Shown piece after piece: positions 8,317 through 17,713 of a DNA stretch of 64,000 nucleotides. Where the stretch lies: positions 124,001 through 188,000 of the forward strand of contig NZ_CP033906.1 of NCBI RefSeq assembly GCF_003816055.1, read 5' to 3'. The notes beneath the pieces are model-generated. The model searched no databases. It worked only from the letters and a program-made list of their open reading frames with translations, and was not told where the DNA came from. Numbering within the stretch: the first letter of the stretch is position 1; each line of letters starts with the position of its first letter. Origin of the DNA: Bacillus sp. FJAT-42376 (GTDB lineage: Bacteria; Bacillota; Bacilli; Bacillales; Bacillaceae). The position numbers and the translations under genes were made by a program.

Positions 8317-8358
8317 CGAAACAAGCCCCCATAGACACCGGGGGCTTGTTTCGTTATT
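8312..8358. terminator. Bidirectional terminator hairpin between convergent genes
   Basis: A perfect 19-bp inverted repeat (arms 8312-8330 and 8340-8358) with a 9-base loop. The arms contain the stop codons of both flanking genes: TAA of the membrane protein on the plus strand and TAA of nfrA on the minus strand. Confidence 0.8.
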
Positions 8359-9103
8359 GCTTGTTTAAGCCGTTCTTTTCCACAAATTCCTTCATGTACA
8401 TCCGCTGAGGATGGGAAAGCATTTGCGCCATTTGCCCCGTCCACGTATCCGACCGCTCTCCTCCGGTACGCTCCTTATAGTAGGAGGACACTGTTTCGTT
8501 GTATTCATTAAGCTGTTTCTCATACTCTGCCGGATCTGTATCATATTGCTCCTCGAAATAAAGATGTTCGAATGGCAGTCTTGGCTTTACATCAGGATTC
8601 TGGTCCGGATAGCCGATCGCCATTCCGAATAGCGGAATCACGCGTTCCGGCGTTTTAAGCACTTTCGCCACTTCCGGGAGATTGTTCCGCAAACCTCCTA
8701 TATAACAGATGCCAAGCCCCATCGATTCGGCAGCGACAGCTGTATTTTGGGCGGCAAGAGCTGCATCGATGAGAGCGACCATGAATTTTTCTGTGCTTTC
8801 AAGGGATTCGGTTACATCCATGTTCTCCATTTCCCCTATTTTCTGATGCCGGTAGAGGTCTGCGCAAAATACAAAGAAATGGCCGTTATGCGCCACATAA
8901 GATTGTCCGCCGGCAAGCTCGGCAAGCTTCTCCTTCGCTGCAGGATTTTTCACTCCGATAATGGAGTATGCCTGGATATTGCTTGAAGTGGAGGCAGCCT
9001 GCGCCGCTTTCACGAGCAGAGAAATTTGTTCATCTGTTAATGGCCGGTCTTCAAACTGGCGAATGGAGCGGTGTTTTAATATCGTTTCAATAGTAGAATT
9101 CAT
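8354..9103 (-). CDS. nfrA: NADPH-dependent flavin oxidoreductase/nitroreductase
   Basis: 249 residues from the ATG at 9103, with an AAAGGGATG site upstream; a start at 9112 would lie inside that site. Nitroreductase family with FMN, catalysing NADPH-dependent two-electron reduction of flavins, nitro compounds or quinones. The FMN-binding HRSIRQF motif (residues 11-17) is present, as are the GLGICYIGGLR segment and the long C-terminal NfsA/FRP-type extension (YYKERTGG, SHPQRMYMKEF). It closely resembles Bacillus NfrA in length and motifs. Monocistronic, ending in the shared hairpin; a MITE copy lies just upstream. Confidence 0.88.
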   Translation of the reverse strand: MNSTIETILKHRSIRQFEDRPLTDEQISLLVKAAQAASTSSNIQAYSIIGVKNPAAKEKLAELAGGQSYVAHNGHFFVFCADLYRHQKIGEMENMDVTESLESTEKFMVALIDAALAAQNTAVAAESMGLGICYIGGLRNNLPEVAKVLKTPERVIPLFGMAIGYPDQNPDVKPRLPFEHLYFEEQYDTDPAEYEKQLNEYNETVSSYYKERTGGERSDTWTGQMAQMLSHPQRMYMKEFVEKNGLNKQ

Positions 9104-9130
9104 TGTCTGCATCCCTTTCTTTTTTTAAAA

Positions 9131-9278
9131 GCTCCGTTAAACTTGGCTGTTGATTGCAACAGTTAGCAGGCGCTCACTTTCTTCGGGGTTTCACCTGTAC
9201 CGCTGCTCTCGCTTGAGTCTCGCGCCTTCCGCTTCAATCAACAGGTGTTAAAAACCAACATCAGGCTTTAACAGAGCC
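9131..9278 (+). mobile_element. MITE-like element, copy B (148 bp, internally shortened)
   Basis: Same ends as copy A (GCTCCGTTAAAC left; GGCTTTAACAGAGCC right). The core lacks part of the GC-rich hairpin. The flanks TTTTTAAAA (9122-9130) and TTTGTTAAA (9279-9287) agree at 7 of 9 bases, consistent with an older target duplication. It sits between nfrA and the yjiH-type gene, possibly carrying or disturbing their promoters. I see no gene in the remaining 9288-9529. Confidence 0.75.
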
Positions 9279-9529
9279 TTTGTTAAAGCCCGCTTCCTGA
9301 CGGGCATGTAAACAGGAAAGCCTGTGAAGCAGTTTCCAATCTTTATACTCTTTTCCCTCTCACCTCCGTACTGATTTCCTGTCTAAAGAGTATCCAAATT
9401 GGCAGAAGCGCGTCAAACAATTGGTTTTAGAGAGGTTTAAAAGCGAATGTTTGAGGAAAATAAAGAAAATAGCTAATGAAGCTTTGATGAGAGCCAATGT
9501 ATGAATAATCACCCTAAGGAGTTTTCAGC

Positions 9530-10888
9530 TTGAGCGTACATACAAAAAATCAGATACAGTCATCTAATATAATAAAATTTCTTATTCCGTCTCTGCTCGG
9601 TATTTTCCTGTTTATCATTCCCATAAAATACGGCGGGGATGTCACCATCCCTATTGCTATATTCTCAAACGTGCTTCAGGAGGCTCTTGGCGGCTGGCTT
9701 CCTGGTATTATGACAGGCATTATTACCGTAACGGCTGCGGGAACCATTTTGTACAAAACCGCTAAACCTGCTTTTATGGAGAATAGCCCGTTTTTGACTG
9801 CCCTTTTCAATGTTCTCCCGATTTGGACAGCCGCGAGGATCATCGGAGCTATTTTTGCGGTACTCACTTTTTTAAAAGCGGGACCGGAGTGGATTTGGTC
9901 AGAGGACACGGGCGGCCTACTTTTAACTGATTTACTCCCGGTGCTTTTCTGTGTATTCCTTTTTGCAGGCTTGTTCTTGCCGCTGCTCCTGAATTTTGGT
10001 TTGCTCGAGTTTTTCGGTGCCCTTCTTGCCAAGTTTATGAGGCCGGTCTTTAAGCTTCCCGGCCGTTCTTCCATTGATTGTCTGGCATCCTGGCTTGGTG
10101 ACGGAACGATTGGCGTTTTGCTTACGAGCAAGCAGTATGAAGAAGGATTTTACACAAAGCGGGAAGCGGCGGTTATTGGCACGACCTTTTCAGTTGTGTC
10201 CATTACGTTCAGTCTTGTCATTATTGGCCAGGTCGATTTAAAGGGGTACTTCATTCCCTTTTATTTAACGGTAACAGCTGCAGGGATTGTGGCAGCGATT
10301 ATCTGTCCGCGAATCCCTCCGCTTTCGAGGAAATCGAACACGTATGCAAATAACGAAGAATCAGGATTGAATGAAGACATTCCAAATGGATATTCCCGTT
10401 TTGGCTGGGGCTTGAAAATGGCTTCCGAAAAAGCAGAGAGTAGCCGGGGCGTGAAGGAATTCTTCAAAGATGGGGCAAAGAATGTATTGGATATGTGGAT
10501 GGGAGTTGCACCGATTGTCATGGCGCTCGGGACCATCGCACTCATGATTGCTGAGTTCACTCCTTTTTTCAAATGGCTCGGCTTACCGTTCATTCCCATT
10601 CTCCAGCTTCTGCAAGTACCGGAAGCGGCGGCAGCCTCTCAAACCATTATGGTCGGGTTTGCTGATATGTTTCTTCCTTCTGTCATAGGCCAGGATATTG
10701 AAAGTGATTTGACCCGTTTTGTGATTGCTTCCTTATCTGTTACACAGCTCATTTATATGTCAGAAGTGGGAGGCTTGCTGCTTGGCTCCAAGATCCCCGT
10801 ATCTTTTTGGGAGCTGTTCGTCATCTTTCTGCAGCGGACCATCATTACGCTGCCGGTCATTGTCCTGGTGGCCCATATGCTTTTTTAA
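9530..10888 (+). CDS. YjiH-family membrane protein with nucleoside-recognition (Gate) domains
   Basis: 452 residues from a TTG start, preceded by AAGGAG. Polytopic with about 10-11 hydrophobic segments. Two homologous halves carry the Gate-type pattern (LLLNFGLLEFFG, then SWLGDGTIGVLLTSKQY; later VAPIVMALGTIALMI, then MVGFADMFLPSVI). The YjiH/YtvM group is annotated as nucleoside-recognition or transporter-like; the substrate is unknown. A charged loop (about residues 270-320) separates the halves. Monocistronic, with a terminator in the convergent junction with the next gene. Confidence 0.8.
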   Translation: MSVHTKNQIQSSNIIKFLIPSLLGIFLFIIPIKYGGDVTIPIAIFSNVLQEALGGWLPGIMTGIITVTAAGTILYKTAKPAFMENSPFLTALFNVLPIWTAARIIGAIFAVLTFLKAGPEWIWSEDTGGLLLTDLLPVLFCVFLFAGLFLPLLLNFGLLEFFGALLAKFMRPVFKLPGRSSIDCLASWLGDGTIGVLLTSKQYEEGFYTKREAAVIGTTFSVVSITFSLVIIGQVDLKGYFIPFYLTVTAAGIVAAIICPRIPPLSRKSNTYANNEESGLNEDIPNGYSRFGWGLKMASEKAESSRGVKEFFKDGAKNVLDMWMGVAPIVMALGTIALMIAEFTPFFKWLGLPFIPILQLLQVPEAAAASQTIMVGFADMFLPSVIGQDIESDLTRFVIASLSVTQLIYMSEVGGLLLGSKIPVSFWELFVIFLQRTIITLPVIVLVAHMLF

Positions 10889-10994
10889 AAATCAGCTTCG
10901 TGCAGTTTGGAACACCGGCTAATCCGGGCATGCAGTGGAAGCTAAACGGAAGACCTGTCTGTCACGGAAATCAACTAACAAGTAAGCACTGAAT

Positions 10995-11031
10995 ATAAAA
11001 AATCCCCTCCGGCATCGAAGGGGATTTTTTT
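10995..11031. terminator. Bidirectional terminator
   Basis: Stem AAAAATCCCCT / AGGGGATTTTT with an 8-10 base loop and A/T runs on both sides, between convergent genes. The right arm overlaps the stop codon of the YitT gene. Confidence 0.8.
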
Positions 11032-11866
11032 ACGTTTTCGGAAAGGTAAAGCCTTCACCGAATACATCGCGGACGTCATGGATGACGACAAACGCTTTAT
11101 CGTCAATCTTATGAACAATTTTTTTCAGCTGGAACAGCTCCTGTTTGTTAATCACGATATAAAGGATGTCCCGTGACTCTTTTGTATAGCTGCCTTTTGC
11201 AGAGATAACCGTTACTCCCCGGTCCATATCTGCATTCACCCGGATTGCCACTTCATCTGCATAATCGGAAATAATGGTCGCAGCCTTCCTTGTATCGAAG
11301 CCTTCCAGTATATAATCAAGCACTTTTGTACTGATATAAATGGAAATGACGGTATACATCGTATTCGCAGCACCAATGACGAAATAAGAGCTCAGTACAA
11401 CAATCATATCGAACAGCAGCATGGAGCTGCTTACACTCCAGCCGAAATATTTCTGAGTCATTCTTGCAAGTATGGCGGAGCCGCCGGTTGTTCCTCCTGC
11501 CCGGAGAACAAGCCCAAGGCCAACACCGATAAAAATTCCAGCAAAGACCGTCCCAAGAATCGCATCTTCAACCGGCGCGGCCATTCCTTCTGTAAGCCGT
11601 AAAAAAACCGATGTGAAAACAATTGAAATAATGGAATAGTACGTCACCCTCTTACTGAGCATGCGGTACCCGACAGCAAGCAAGATTCCATTCATGATGA
11701 AATTCGTGAAGCCCGGCGACCATTCCAGCACATAGTATAAGAGCATGGATATCCCTGTAACTCCGCCTTCTCCAAGATGATTTGGAATAGCAAAGAGATT
11801 AACACCAATTGCAAAAAAGAAAGATCCGATAATAAGAAGGCCGTATTCTTTAAGATTTGTCAGCAT
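11030..11866 (-). CDS. YitT-family membrane protein (DUF161 + DUF2179)
   Basis: 278 residues from the ATG at 11866, preceded by GAGGGGCG; the frame continues 44 codons upstream without membrane-protein character. About five or six transmembrane helices (residues 8-180) contain the family motif GGTTGGS. A cytoplasmic C-terminal DUF2179 domain of about 80 residues follows (GVTVISAKGSYTKESRDILY). The family is widespread in Firmicutes; molecular function is not established. A paralogue lies at 41469-42314. Probably monocistronic, upstream of no other minus-strand gene before the terminator. Confidence 0.87.
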   Translation of the reverse strand: MLTNLKEYGLLIIGSFFFAIGVNLFAIPNHLGEGGVTGISMLLYYVLEWSPGFTNFIMNGILLAVGYRMLSKRVTYYSIISIVFTSVFLRLTEGMAAPVEDAILGTVFAGIFIGVGLGLVLRAGGTTGGSAILARMTQKYFGWSVSSSMLLFDMIVVLSSYFVIGAANTMYTVISIYISTKVLDYILEGFDTRKAATIISDYADEVAIRVNADMDRGVTVISAKGSYTKESRDILYIVINKQELFQLKKIVHKIDDKAFVVIHDVRDVFGEGFTFPKT

Positions 11867-12012
11867 AGTTGTCGCCCCTCGGAGAATTTCGTTAAAAGAG
11901 TGCAGAAGCCGTTCCGGAACCGTGCATCTGTCTGACGCTCCGGCCGTCTTCCTGCCCTTTCTGTCCATCAATATATCATCCGCCACAGCGGTAATCAATA
12001 CTCGGATTGTTT

Positions 12013-13224
12013 TTAATAATCTTCCAGCTCCGTTTGCTTTGTTTCTTTTCCTAAAAATGCTACAGCGAGCACCCCGACAAAGATAGAAATACAGAAAACG
12101 GTGAAAATGGTGCCGATTTCAATCTGGTTTTTAATCATGTAGCCAACGAGCAAAGGCCCAAGAATCCCGCCGATCCGGCCGAATGAAGCAGCCATTCCGG
12201 AGCCCGTTCCCCTGATTGAAGTAGGATATTGCTCAGGTGTATACGCGTAAAGCGCACCCCATGCCCCCAGATTAAAGAAGGAAAGCAGCATGCCCGTTGC
12301 AAGGAGAAGGCCGGCTGTTTCTGCATTCCCGAAGAAATATGCACTCGCGGCCGTGCCGGTTAAATAGACAATCAAAACAAATTTTCTGCCCATTTTTTCA
12401 ATCAGCCAGGCAGCACTGAAATAGCCCGGAAGCTGGGCGAGGGTCATGATCAGCACATATTCAAAGCTTTTAATGAGGGTAAATCCTTTCAGCGTCATCA
12501 CGCTTGGAAGCCAGAGAAACATCCCGTAGTAGGAAAACACGACAGAAAACCATAAAATCCACAGCATGGCAGTGCGCTTCGTATATTTTCCGCTCCACAC
12601 TTTTGCCATTTTCACGAAAACTGATTCACTGTCCTTTTTTTGAACCGCTGTAAATGCACGTGAATCCGGCAGATTCCATCTTAAATACAGGGCGTAAAAG
12701 GCTGGGATGGCACTTATGACAAGAGCCGTTTGCCACCCGAAACGAGGGATGATAAAGAAAGCAATCAATGCAGCGATCAGCCAGCCGCCTGCCCAGAAGC
12801 TTTCAAGGAGAACCACAATCCTCCCTCTTTCATGCGGTTTGACACTCTCTGAGACTAACGTTGAAGCTACCGGAAGCTCTCCGCCAAGACCCATTCCAAT
12901 AAAGAAGCGCAGGAATAGAAATACCGGAAGCGCCCATGCAAGAGCAGATAGCCCGCTTCCTACAGAAAACAGGAGAAGCGTAATGATAAAGACATTTTTC
13001 CGGCCGATGCGGTCAGCCATCAATCCAAAAATGAGAGCTCCCGCAGCCATCCCAATTGAGTTAACAGAACCAATCCAAGCCATTTGGTCAGGCTTGAGCT
13101 GCCATTCGACTGCAAGGGCAGCGATAATAAATGAGAGCAGTCCTACATCCATTGCATCGAACATCCAGCCCATGCCGGCTATTCCCAAAAGCTTTCGTTT
13201 TGAAAGCTGTTTCTGATTGTCCAT
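12013..13224 (-). CDS. niaP: MFS transporter, NiaP-type (niacin uptake)
   Basis: 403 residues, ATG at 13224 with AAGGGTG six bases before. Twelve hydrophobic segments; the MFS loop 2-3 motif (GLMADRIGRKNVF) follows TM2 and a second copy (EKMGRKFVL) follows TM8. The N-terminus (MGWMFDAMDVGLLSF), LGGELPVASTLVSE and the C-terminal GKETKQTELE match my memory of B. subtilis NiaP (YceI). It is therefore likely to import nicotinate/nicotinamide for NAD salvage. The related aromatic-acid transporter family is the alternative. A stem-loop lies between the upstream flavodoxin gene and this one. Confidence 0.75.
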   Translation of the reverse strand: MDNQKQLSKRKLLGIAGMGWMFDAMDVGLLSFIIAALAVEWQLKPDQMAWIGSVNSIGMAAGALIFGLMADRIGRKNVFIITLLLFSVGSGLSALAWALPVFLFLRFFIGMGLGGELPVASTLVSESVKPHERGRIVVLLESFWAGGWLIAALIAFFIIPRFGWQTALVISAIPAFYALYLRWNLPDSRAFTAVQKKDSESVFVKMAKVWSGKYTKRTAMLWILWFSVVFSYYGMFLWLPSVMTLKGFTLIKSFEYVLIMTLAQLPGYFSAAWLIEKMGRKFVLIVYLTGTAASAYFFGNAETAGLLLATGMLLSFFNLGAWGALYAYTPEQYPTSIRGTGSGMAASFGRIGGILGPLLVGYMIKNQIEIGTIFTVFCISIFVGVLAVAFLGKETKQTELEDY

Positions 13225-13405
13225 ATGTAACACCCTTCTTTTTCAAAATTCTTCTTCATTATGGCACAACCTTCCGTTTTAGCAAATATGATTCATGTTC
13301 CTTTTGACGGAAGGAGGAATGGAAGAAGAAATCCTCATGCTGCGCCATACATCATCCGGTCATGGAAGAGGTCATGATCGCGTCCATGACGCAGCAGGAA
13401 GACAA

Positions 13406-13446
13406 CAAAAAAAGCACAGGCACTCCGAAGCCCATGCTTTTAACTT
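13406..13446 (-). terminator. Terminator after the flavodoxin-like gene
   Basis: Minus strand: AAAAGCATGGGC ... GCCTGTGCTTTTTTTG, a stem with a small bulge followed by a T run. Located at the 3' end of the gene ending at 13449, overlapping its last codons. Confidence 0.6.
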
Positions 13447-13448
13447 TC

Positions 13449-14072
13449 TTATTGAATGACCGTCCCTTGAGCGGGTATTGGATTCTCTTTCAGCAGACGG
13501 GCAAAGTGTATTAGATTATAGGCGAGCATTTGAACATGCTGCTTTGTAAATTCATTCTTGTACCCTTCCGCTTCAATGAATGAAGGTCCCGGACCAGCTT
13601 CCCCTACCCAATATGTATCGGTATTTGGAGGAATGGTAAAACCCATATGCGCCAGACCGTACAGGATGGATTTGGCCGCATCTTTTGCTCCATCTTCATT
13701 TCCTGTAATCACGGCTCCGCCTACTTTGTTGTAGTAAATTGACTGACCCTTCTCATTCGTTAAACTGCTTCCGCCGTATATTCTTTCCATCACCATCGTC
13801 GCGATGCTGCTTTTTTCTCCCAGCCACAGCGGTGTTCCGATAATGACAATATCAGCCTCTTTTATTTTTTCAAAAATCTCCGGCCATTCATCTCCGCCCC
13901 CCATGTCATCTGAAATTCCAAATGACACGTTGTAATCGGCCACTCTTACGATTTCCGTATAAACGCCCTCCCGCTGCATAATTCCGGTTACTTTTTTAAT
14001 TAAGGCCTCCGTATTGGATTCTTCTTCTCCTTTTTTCAGGGAACAGTTTAAAACAAGTGCTTTTACCGTCAT
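13449..14072 (-). CDS. Flavodoxin-like NAD(P)H-dependent FMN reductase
   Basis: 207 residues, ATG at 14072 with GAGGCTG upstream. Flavodoxin-like fold: the first strand plus phosphate loop (ALVLNCSLKKGEEESNT, residues 5-21) and the TPLWLGEKSS segment around residue 80 that binds the flavin ring. A GAVITGNEDGAK segment follows, typical of the NADPH-dependent FMN reductase/flavodoxin_2 group. It probably reduces FMN or quinones; the substrate is unknown. Single gene facing away from ywcE, with which it shares a 211-bp promoter region. Confidence 0.8.
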   Translation of the reverse strand: MTVKALVLNCSLKKGEEESNTEALIKKVTGIMQREGVYTEIVRVADYNVSFGISDDMGGGDEWPEIFEKIKEADIVIIGTPLWLGEKSSIATMVMERIYGGSSLTNEKGQSIYYNKVGGAVITGNEDGAKDAAKSILYGLAHMGFTIPPNTDTYWVGEAGPGPSFIEAEGYKNEFTKQHVQMLAYNLIHFARLLKENPIPAQGTVIQ

Positions 14073-14283
14073 TTTTCAGCCTCCTCAAAATGTATAGTTT
14101 AAAAATTCCACAAATGAGAAATGCTAAACATAAAAATAGGCAAAAAATCTCAGCTAAAATCCTTTAATTTTCTGAATTTTGTGATATACTAATTGTAACA
14201 GAAAGTTCACAAATTGTTCTTCTCTCTGTCACAATTGGTCAAGTTATGTAAGCGTTAACAAATTTGACAAGGAGGTAAGTGAA

Positions 14284-14574
14284 ATGGATGTGTTCGTGGT
14301 ATATTTGTTTATCGCAACAGCTACTCCTTTATTTCTCTGGCCTGAACGTAAGAGATTAGCCCTTCTTCATATTCCGTTTATTGCAGGAATGTGGACGTAC
14401 TTTCTCCTCTATCTCAGCGGAAGCCTGAACTTCATTGACCACTATGTCCTCAACATGATCTTCGTCGGCAATGTAATCTTTGCCCATATCGCAGCATTCC
14501 TAATTTACGCCATCCCAATGATTCAGCGCGAACGGGAGAAAAAAAATTCTCCAAAATCACCGATTATTGAATAA
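14284..14574 (+). CDS. ywcE: YwcE-like membrane protein (spore morphogenesis, holin-like)
   Basis: 96 residues, ATG preceded by GGAGGTAAG. Three hydrophobic segments (about 4-20, 30-48, 56-78) and a basic tail (QREREKKNS). The size, topology and position beside the qox operon match B. subtilis YwcE, a holin-like protein required for normal spore envelope morphogenesis and germination (established there). It is on the opposite strand to qoxABCD and convergent with qoxD. A terminator follows. Confidence 0.78.
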   Translation: MDVFVVYLFIATATPLFLWPERKRLALLHIPFIAGMWTYFLLYLSGSLNFIDHYVLNMIFVGNVIFAHIAAFLIYAIPMIQREREKKNSPKSPIIE

Positions 14575-14608
14575 ACCTTGCGATCGGCAATCGATCCAAG
14601 GTTTTTTC
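14573..14608 (+). terminator. Terminator of ywcE
   Basis: AAACCTTG ... CCAAGGTTTTTTC stem with an inner GCGAT/ATCG pairing and a T run, directly after the stop. Confidence 0.7.
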
Positions 14609-14706
14609 TTTTCCTTAAAACTTAATGATATGGATTCGTAATGACCGATTTTTGGCTGAATGCCTGAGTTTGAAATGAAACAGAGGGTTTTCAACCATTA
14701 ACAAAG

Positions 14707-14750
14707 GCAAAAAGAAGCCGGAGAATCAAAGAATTCTCCGGCTCTTCTTT
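14707..14750 (-). terminator. Terminator of the qoxABCD operon
   Basis: Minus strand: AGCCGGAGAATTC ... GATTCTCCGGCT followed by TCTTTTTG, directly downstream of the qoxD stop. Confidence 0.85.
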
Positions 14751-14751
14751 C

Positions 14752-15114
14752 TTATTCATGTCCTTCATGTTCACCATGAGAAGGAGCATTTTTCTGATGT
14801 TCCATGTGTCCTCCATGAGAACCCATTACCCATACCGTTCCAGCTACAATCACAATTGCAATGAATGCGGCAAATACGGTATTGATCGTTTGTATGACTC
14901 CGCTGCTGCTCTCTGTCATATGCATGAACATGAGAAGCTGCAAGGCAGCCTGGAAGAAAGCAAAAACGAAAATAATGATCAGAATCGTTGTGTTTGAGAA
15001 TCCTGAAGCTAATCCAACCCATAGGGCCAGAAGGGTTAAAATGATGGATAATGCGAATCCAATCACGTTACTCCAAGGAAATTTATCGTGAGATGTTTGC
15101 GTATTACTAGCCAT
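14752..15114 (-). CDS. qoxD: Cytochrome aa3 quinol oxidase subunit IV
   Basis: 120 residues; three transmembrane helices (about 15-37, 42-62, 80-100) as in COX4/CyoD proteins. The small subunit helps assemble the proton-pumping menaquinol oxidase in the cytoplasmic membrane. The polar His-rich tail (HGGHMEHQKNAPSHGEHEGHE, residues about 98-120) is longer and richer in His than the rest. Its start overlaps the qoxC end by 8 bp, indicating translational coupling. Last gene of the operon. Confidence 0.93.
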   Translation of the reverse strand: MASNTQTSHDKFPWSNVIGFALSIILTLLALWVGLASGFSNTTILIIIFVFAFFQAALQLLMFMHMTESSSGVIQTINTVFAAFIAIVIVAGTVWVMGSHGGHMEHQKNAPSHGEHEGHE

Positions 15115-15730
15115 TATACAACACCATCCCCATCAAATAGACTCCTGTGAAAATGAAAATCCAGATAACGTCCAGGAAATGCCAGTAAAGACTGGAGATA
15201 AACAGTTTTGTAGCATTTCGTGAATTCAAACCGCGTTTTTTCACCTGGATGAGGATCAATGTGATCCACGCGATCCCAATGGATACGTGGAGTCCGTGAG
15301 TTCCGGCAAGAACAAAGAATCCGGACCAGAACGCGCTCGTTTGAAGCGTCGCTCCTTCATGCACATACTCGATAAATTCATACACTTCATAGCCTACAAA
15401 GCCCAGGCCGAGAAGAAGGGTGATAATCGTCCAAATAAATACACCCTTAACGTTGCGGCGGCGCAGTTCATGAACTGCGATACCGCTTGTGAAACTGCTC
15501 ACTAAGAGCAGGAATGTCATAATCAGTACGCCTTTAACCTGGAATAGGTCTCCCGGAACCGGGCCATCTGCCGTTTGGTTGAATAGTGCGAAATACGTTG
15601 CAAACAATGTTGAAAACAGCGCAATTTCCGCTCCAAGGAAAATCCAGAAGCCAACAATATTCAATCTTCCTATTTCAGATTGGTATTCCAGCGGCGTGTT
15701 AAGATCATCATGTGTTTGTGAATGTCCCAA
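15107..15730 (-). CDS. qoxC: Cytochrome aa3 quinol oxidase subunit III
   Basis: 207 residues with five transmembrane helices, as in the bacterial CyoC/QoxC group of COX3 proteins. The starting region (LGAEIALFSTLFATYF) and the HGLHVSIGI segment are characteristic. It contains no redox cofactor and stabilises subunit I. It starts 14 bp after qoxB and overlaps qoxD. Confidence 0.95.
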   Translation of the reverse strand: MGHSQTHDDLNTPLEYQSEIGRLNIVGFWIFLGAEIALFSTLFATYFALFNQTADGPVPGDLFQVKGVLIMTFLLLVSSFTSGIAVHELRRRNVKGVFIWTIITLLLGLGFVGYEVYEFIEYVHEGATLQTSAFWSGFFVLAGTHGLHVSIGIAWITLILIQVKKRGLNSRNATKLFISSLYWHFLDVIWIFIFTGVYLMGMVLYNG

Positions 15731-15744
15731 ATTTCACGCCTCCT

Positions 15745-17697
15745 TTAAACGGTTGCCCGTTTTTCCGTTTCTTGTATTTCTTCTACGCTGACGTAGTAGC
15801 CGTCATCAATTTCAATTGACCGCAGGATCATCGTTGCGAATACACCGATCAATCCGAGAATCGCCATCCACCATAGTGAGAAGACCAAACCGAATCCTGC
15901 AATTCCAAAGAATACAGACATGATTAACGGTCTGCCGGAGTAGTTAGGCATATGAATTGGTTTATATTCAACGACTTCACGCTTGCCTGTCGTTTTATTC
16001 CGCTGCTTAATTCTCCACCACTCGTCCATTCCTGTTACTTCAGGGATAACAGCAAAGTTGTAGTGTGGAGGAATTGCTGTAGATGTTGACCATTCAAGTG
16101 TACGTCCATCCCATGCATCTCCCGTTTGCTCTCTTTCCGCATAACGGTAGCTGTAATAAATGTTGTAAACAAGAACCATAAAACCAACGGCCATTCCAAG
16201 AGCTCCAATGGAAGCAACAATGTTCAGATCCTGCCAACCGTCAGCTGCATCGTACGTGTTAACACGGCGAGGCATACCATCAAGACCAAGGAAGAACATC
16301 GGGAAGAAACATACGTTAAAGCCGATATTAAAGAACCAGAAGCTCCAGCGTCCAATTCTTTCGTTCAGTTTGTGGCCAAACATTTTTGGATACCAGTAAT
16401 ATAAACCAGCGAAACATGCGTAAACTGTACCTGCAATCAATACGTAGTGGAAGTGGGCAATCAGGAAGTACGTATTGTGGTACTGATAATCAGCTGCTGC
16501 CATCGCAAGCATAACTCCTGTTACTCCTCCAATTGTAAAGGTCGGAATGAAAGCAAGAGACCAAAGCATTGCGACGGTAAATTTAATTCTTCCTTTATAA
16601 AGCGTAAACAGCCAGTTAAAGATTTTAACCCCTGTCGGGATCGCAATGGCCATTGTAGTAATCGAGAATACAGAGTTAACTCCTGCACTTGAACCCATTG
16701 TAAAGAAGTGATGCACCCATACAAGGAAGCTCAAGCCGGAAATAACAACAATCGCTGCCACCATCGCTTTGTAGCCGAATAGTGCTTTGCGGGCGAAAGT
16801 TGCAATAATTTCTGAGAAAATACCGAATGCCGGCAGGATAACGATGTATACCTCAGGATGTCCCCAAATCCAGAATAGGTTCGCCCAAAGCATCGGCATA
16901 CCGCCGTCTGCAAGCGTAAAGAAATGGGATCCGAACAAACGGTCAAATGACATAAGTGCAAGTGCAACAGTCAATACAGGGAAAGCAAACACAATGATTA
17001 CGCAAGTGATTAAAGCAGTCCATGTAAACATAGGCATACGCATTAACGTCATGCCTTTCGCACGCATTTTCAAGATTGTAACCATGAAGTTAATACCGGT
17101 CATCAGTGTACCGATACCTGCTACCTGAAGTCCGAGCAAGTAGTAGTTCTGACCAGGTCCGGGTGAACTGTCAACACCGGCAAGAGGCATATAAGCTGTC
17201 CAGCCCGCTGACGGGGAACCCCCGAATACGAATGAAATATTAAACAGCATCGCTCCTACGAAAAATGTCCAGAAGCTCAATGAGTTCAAGTAAGGATAGG
17301 CAACGTCGCGTGCTCCGATTTGAAGCGGAACCACCACGTTAATTAAACCGATAAGGAACGGCATCGCCATGAAAATGATCATGATCGTTCCATGTGTCGT
17401 AAAAATTTCGTTATAATGCTGTGAATTTAAAAACTGAGAGCTGTTCACTGTCAGCTGCGCCCTCATTAGAAGTGCATCGACCCCTCCGCGGAATAGCATA
17501 AGAATCGCGGCGATGATATACATAATGCCGAGCTTTTTATGGTCAACGGAAGTCAGCCAGTTCGTCCAAAGCCATTTCCATTTCTTGAAATAGGTAAGAA
17601 CGGCAATGATAGCAATTGTTGTAAGACCAATGGATACCTGGGCTCCCACAATAAGCGGATCGTCAAGGATCAAATTGTTCTTGATGAATTCAAACAC
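15745..17697 (-). CDS. qoxB: Cytochrome aa3 quinol oxidase subunit I
   Basis: 650 residues, full length for QoxB, with about 14-15 transmembrane helices. Haem-copper oxidase signatures are visible: HGTIMIIF with the low-spin haem His, WGHPEVYI with CuB His and the cross-linked Tyr, VHHFFT with two CuB His, and HFHYVLI with haem a3 and low-spin haem ligands. It reduces O2 to water with electrons from menaquinol while pumping protons. It lies 16 bp downstream of qoxA in qoxABCD. Confidence 0.97.
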   Translation of the reverse strand: MFEFIKNNLILDDPLIVGAQVSIGLTTIAIIAVLTYFKKWKWLWTNWLTSVDHKKLGIMYIIAAILMLFRGGVDALLMRAQLTVNSSQFLNSQHYNEIFTTHGTIMIIFMAMPFLIGLINVVVPLQIGARDVAYPYLNSLSFWTFFVGAMLFNISFVFGGSPSAGWTAYMPLAGVDSSPGPGQNYYLLGLQVAGIGTLMTGINFMVTILKMRAKGMTLMRMPMFTWTALITCVIIVFAFPVLTVALALMSFDRLFGSHFFTLADGGMPMLWANLFWIWGHPEVYIVILPAFGIFSEIIATFARKALFGYKAMVAAIVVISGLSFLVWVHHFFTMGSSAGVNSVFSITTMAIAIPTGVKIFNWLFTLYKGRIKFTVAMLWSLAFIPTFTIGGVTGVMLAMAAADYQYHNTYFLIAHFHYVLIAGTVYACFAGLYYWYPKMFGHKLNERIGRWSFWFFNIGFNVCFFPMFFLGLDGMPRRVNTYDAADGWQDLNIVASIGALGMAVGFMVLVYNIYYSYRYAEREQTGDAWDGRTLEWSTSTAIPPHYNFAVIPEVTGMDEWWRIKQRNKTTGKREVVEYKPIHMPNYSGRPLIMSVFFGIAGFGLVFSLWWMAILGLIGVFATMILRSIEIDDGYYVSVEEIQETEKRATV

Positions 17698-17713
17698 TGA
17701 AATTCCTCCTTTC

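Noticed and set aside
13319..13459. Plus-strand 46-codon frame rich in His (MEEEILMLRHTSSGHG...)
   Set aside because: The GGAGG is only one base from the ATG, the frame runs into the 3' end of the convergent flavodoxin gene and its terminator, and composition is not protein-like.
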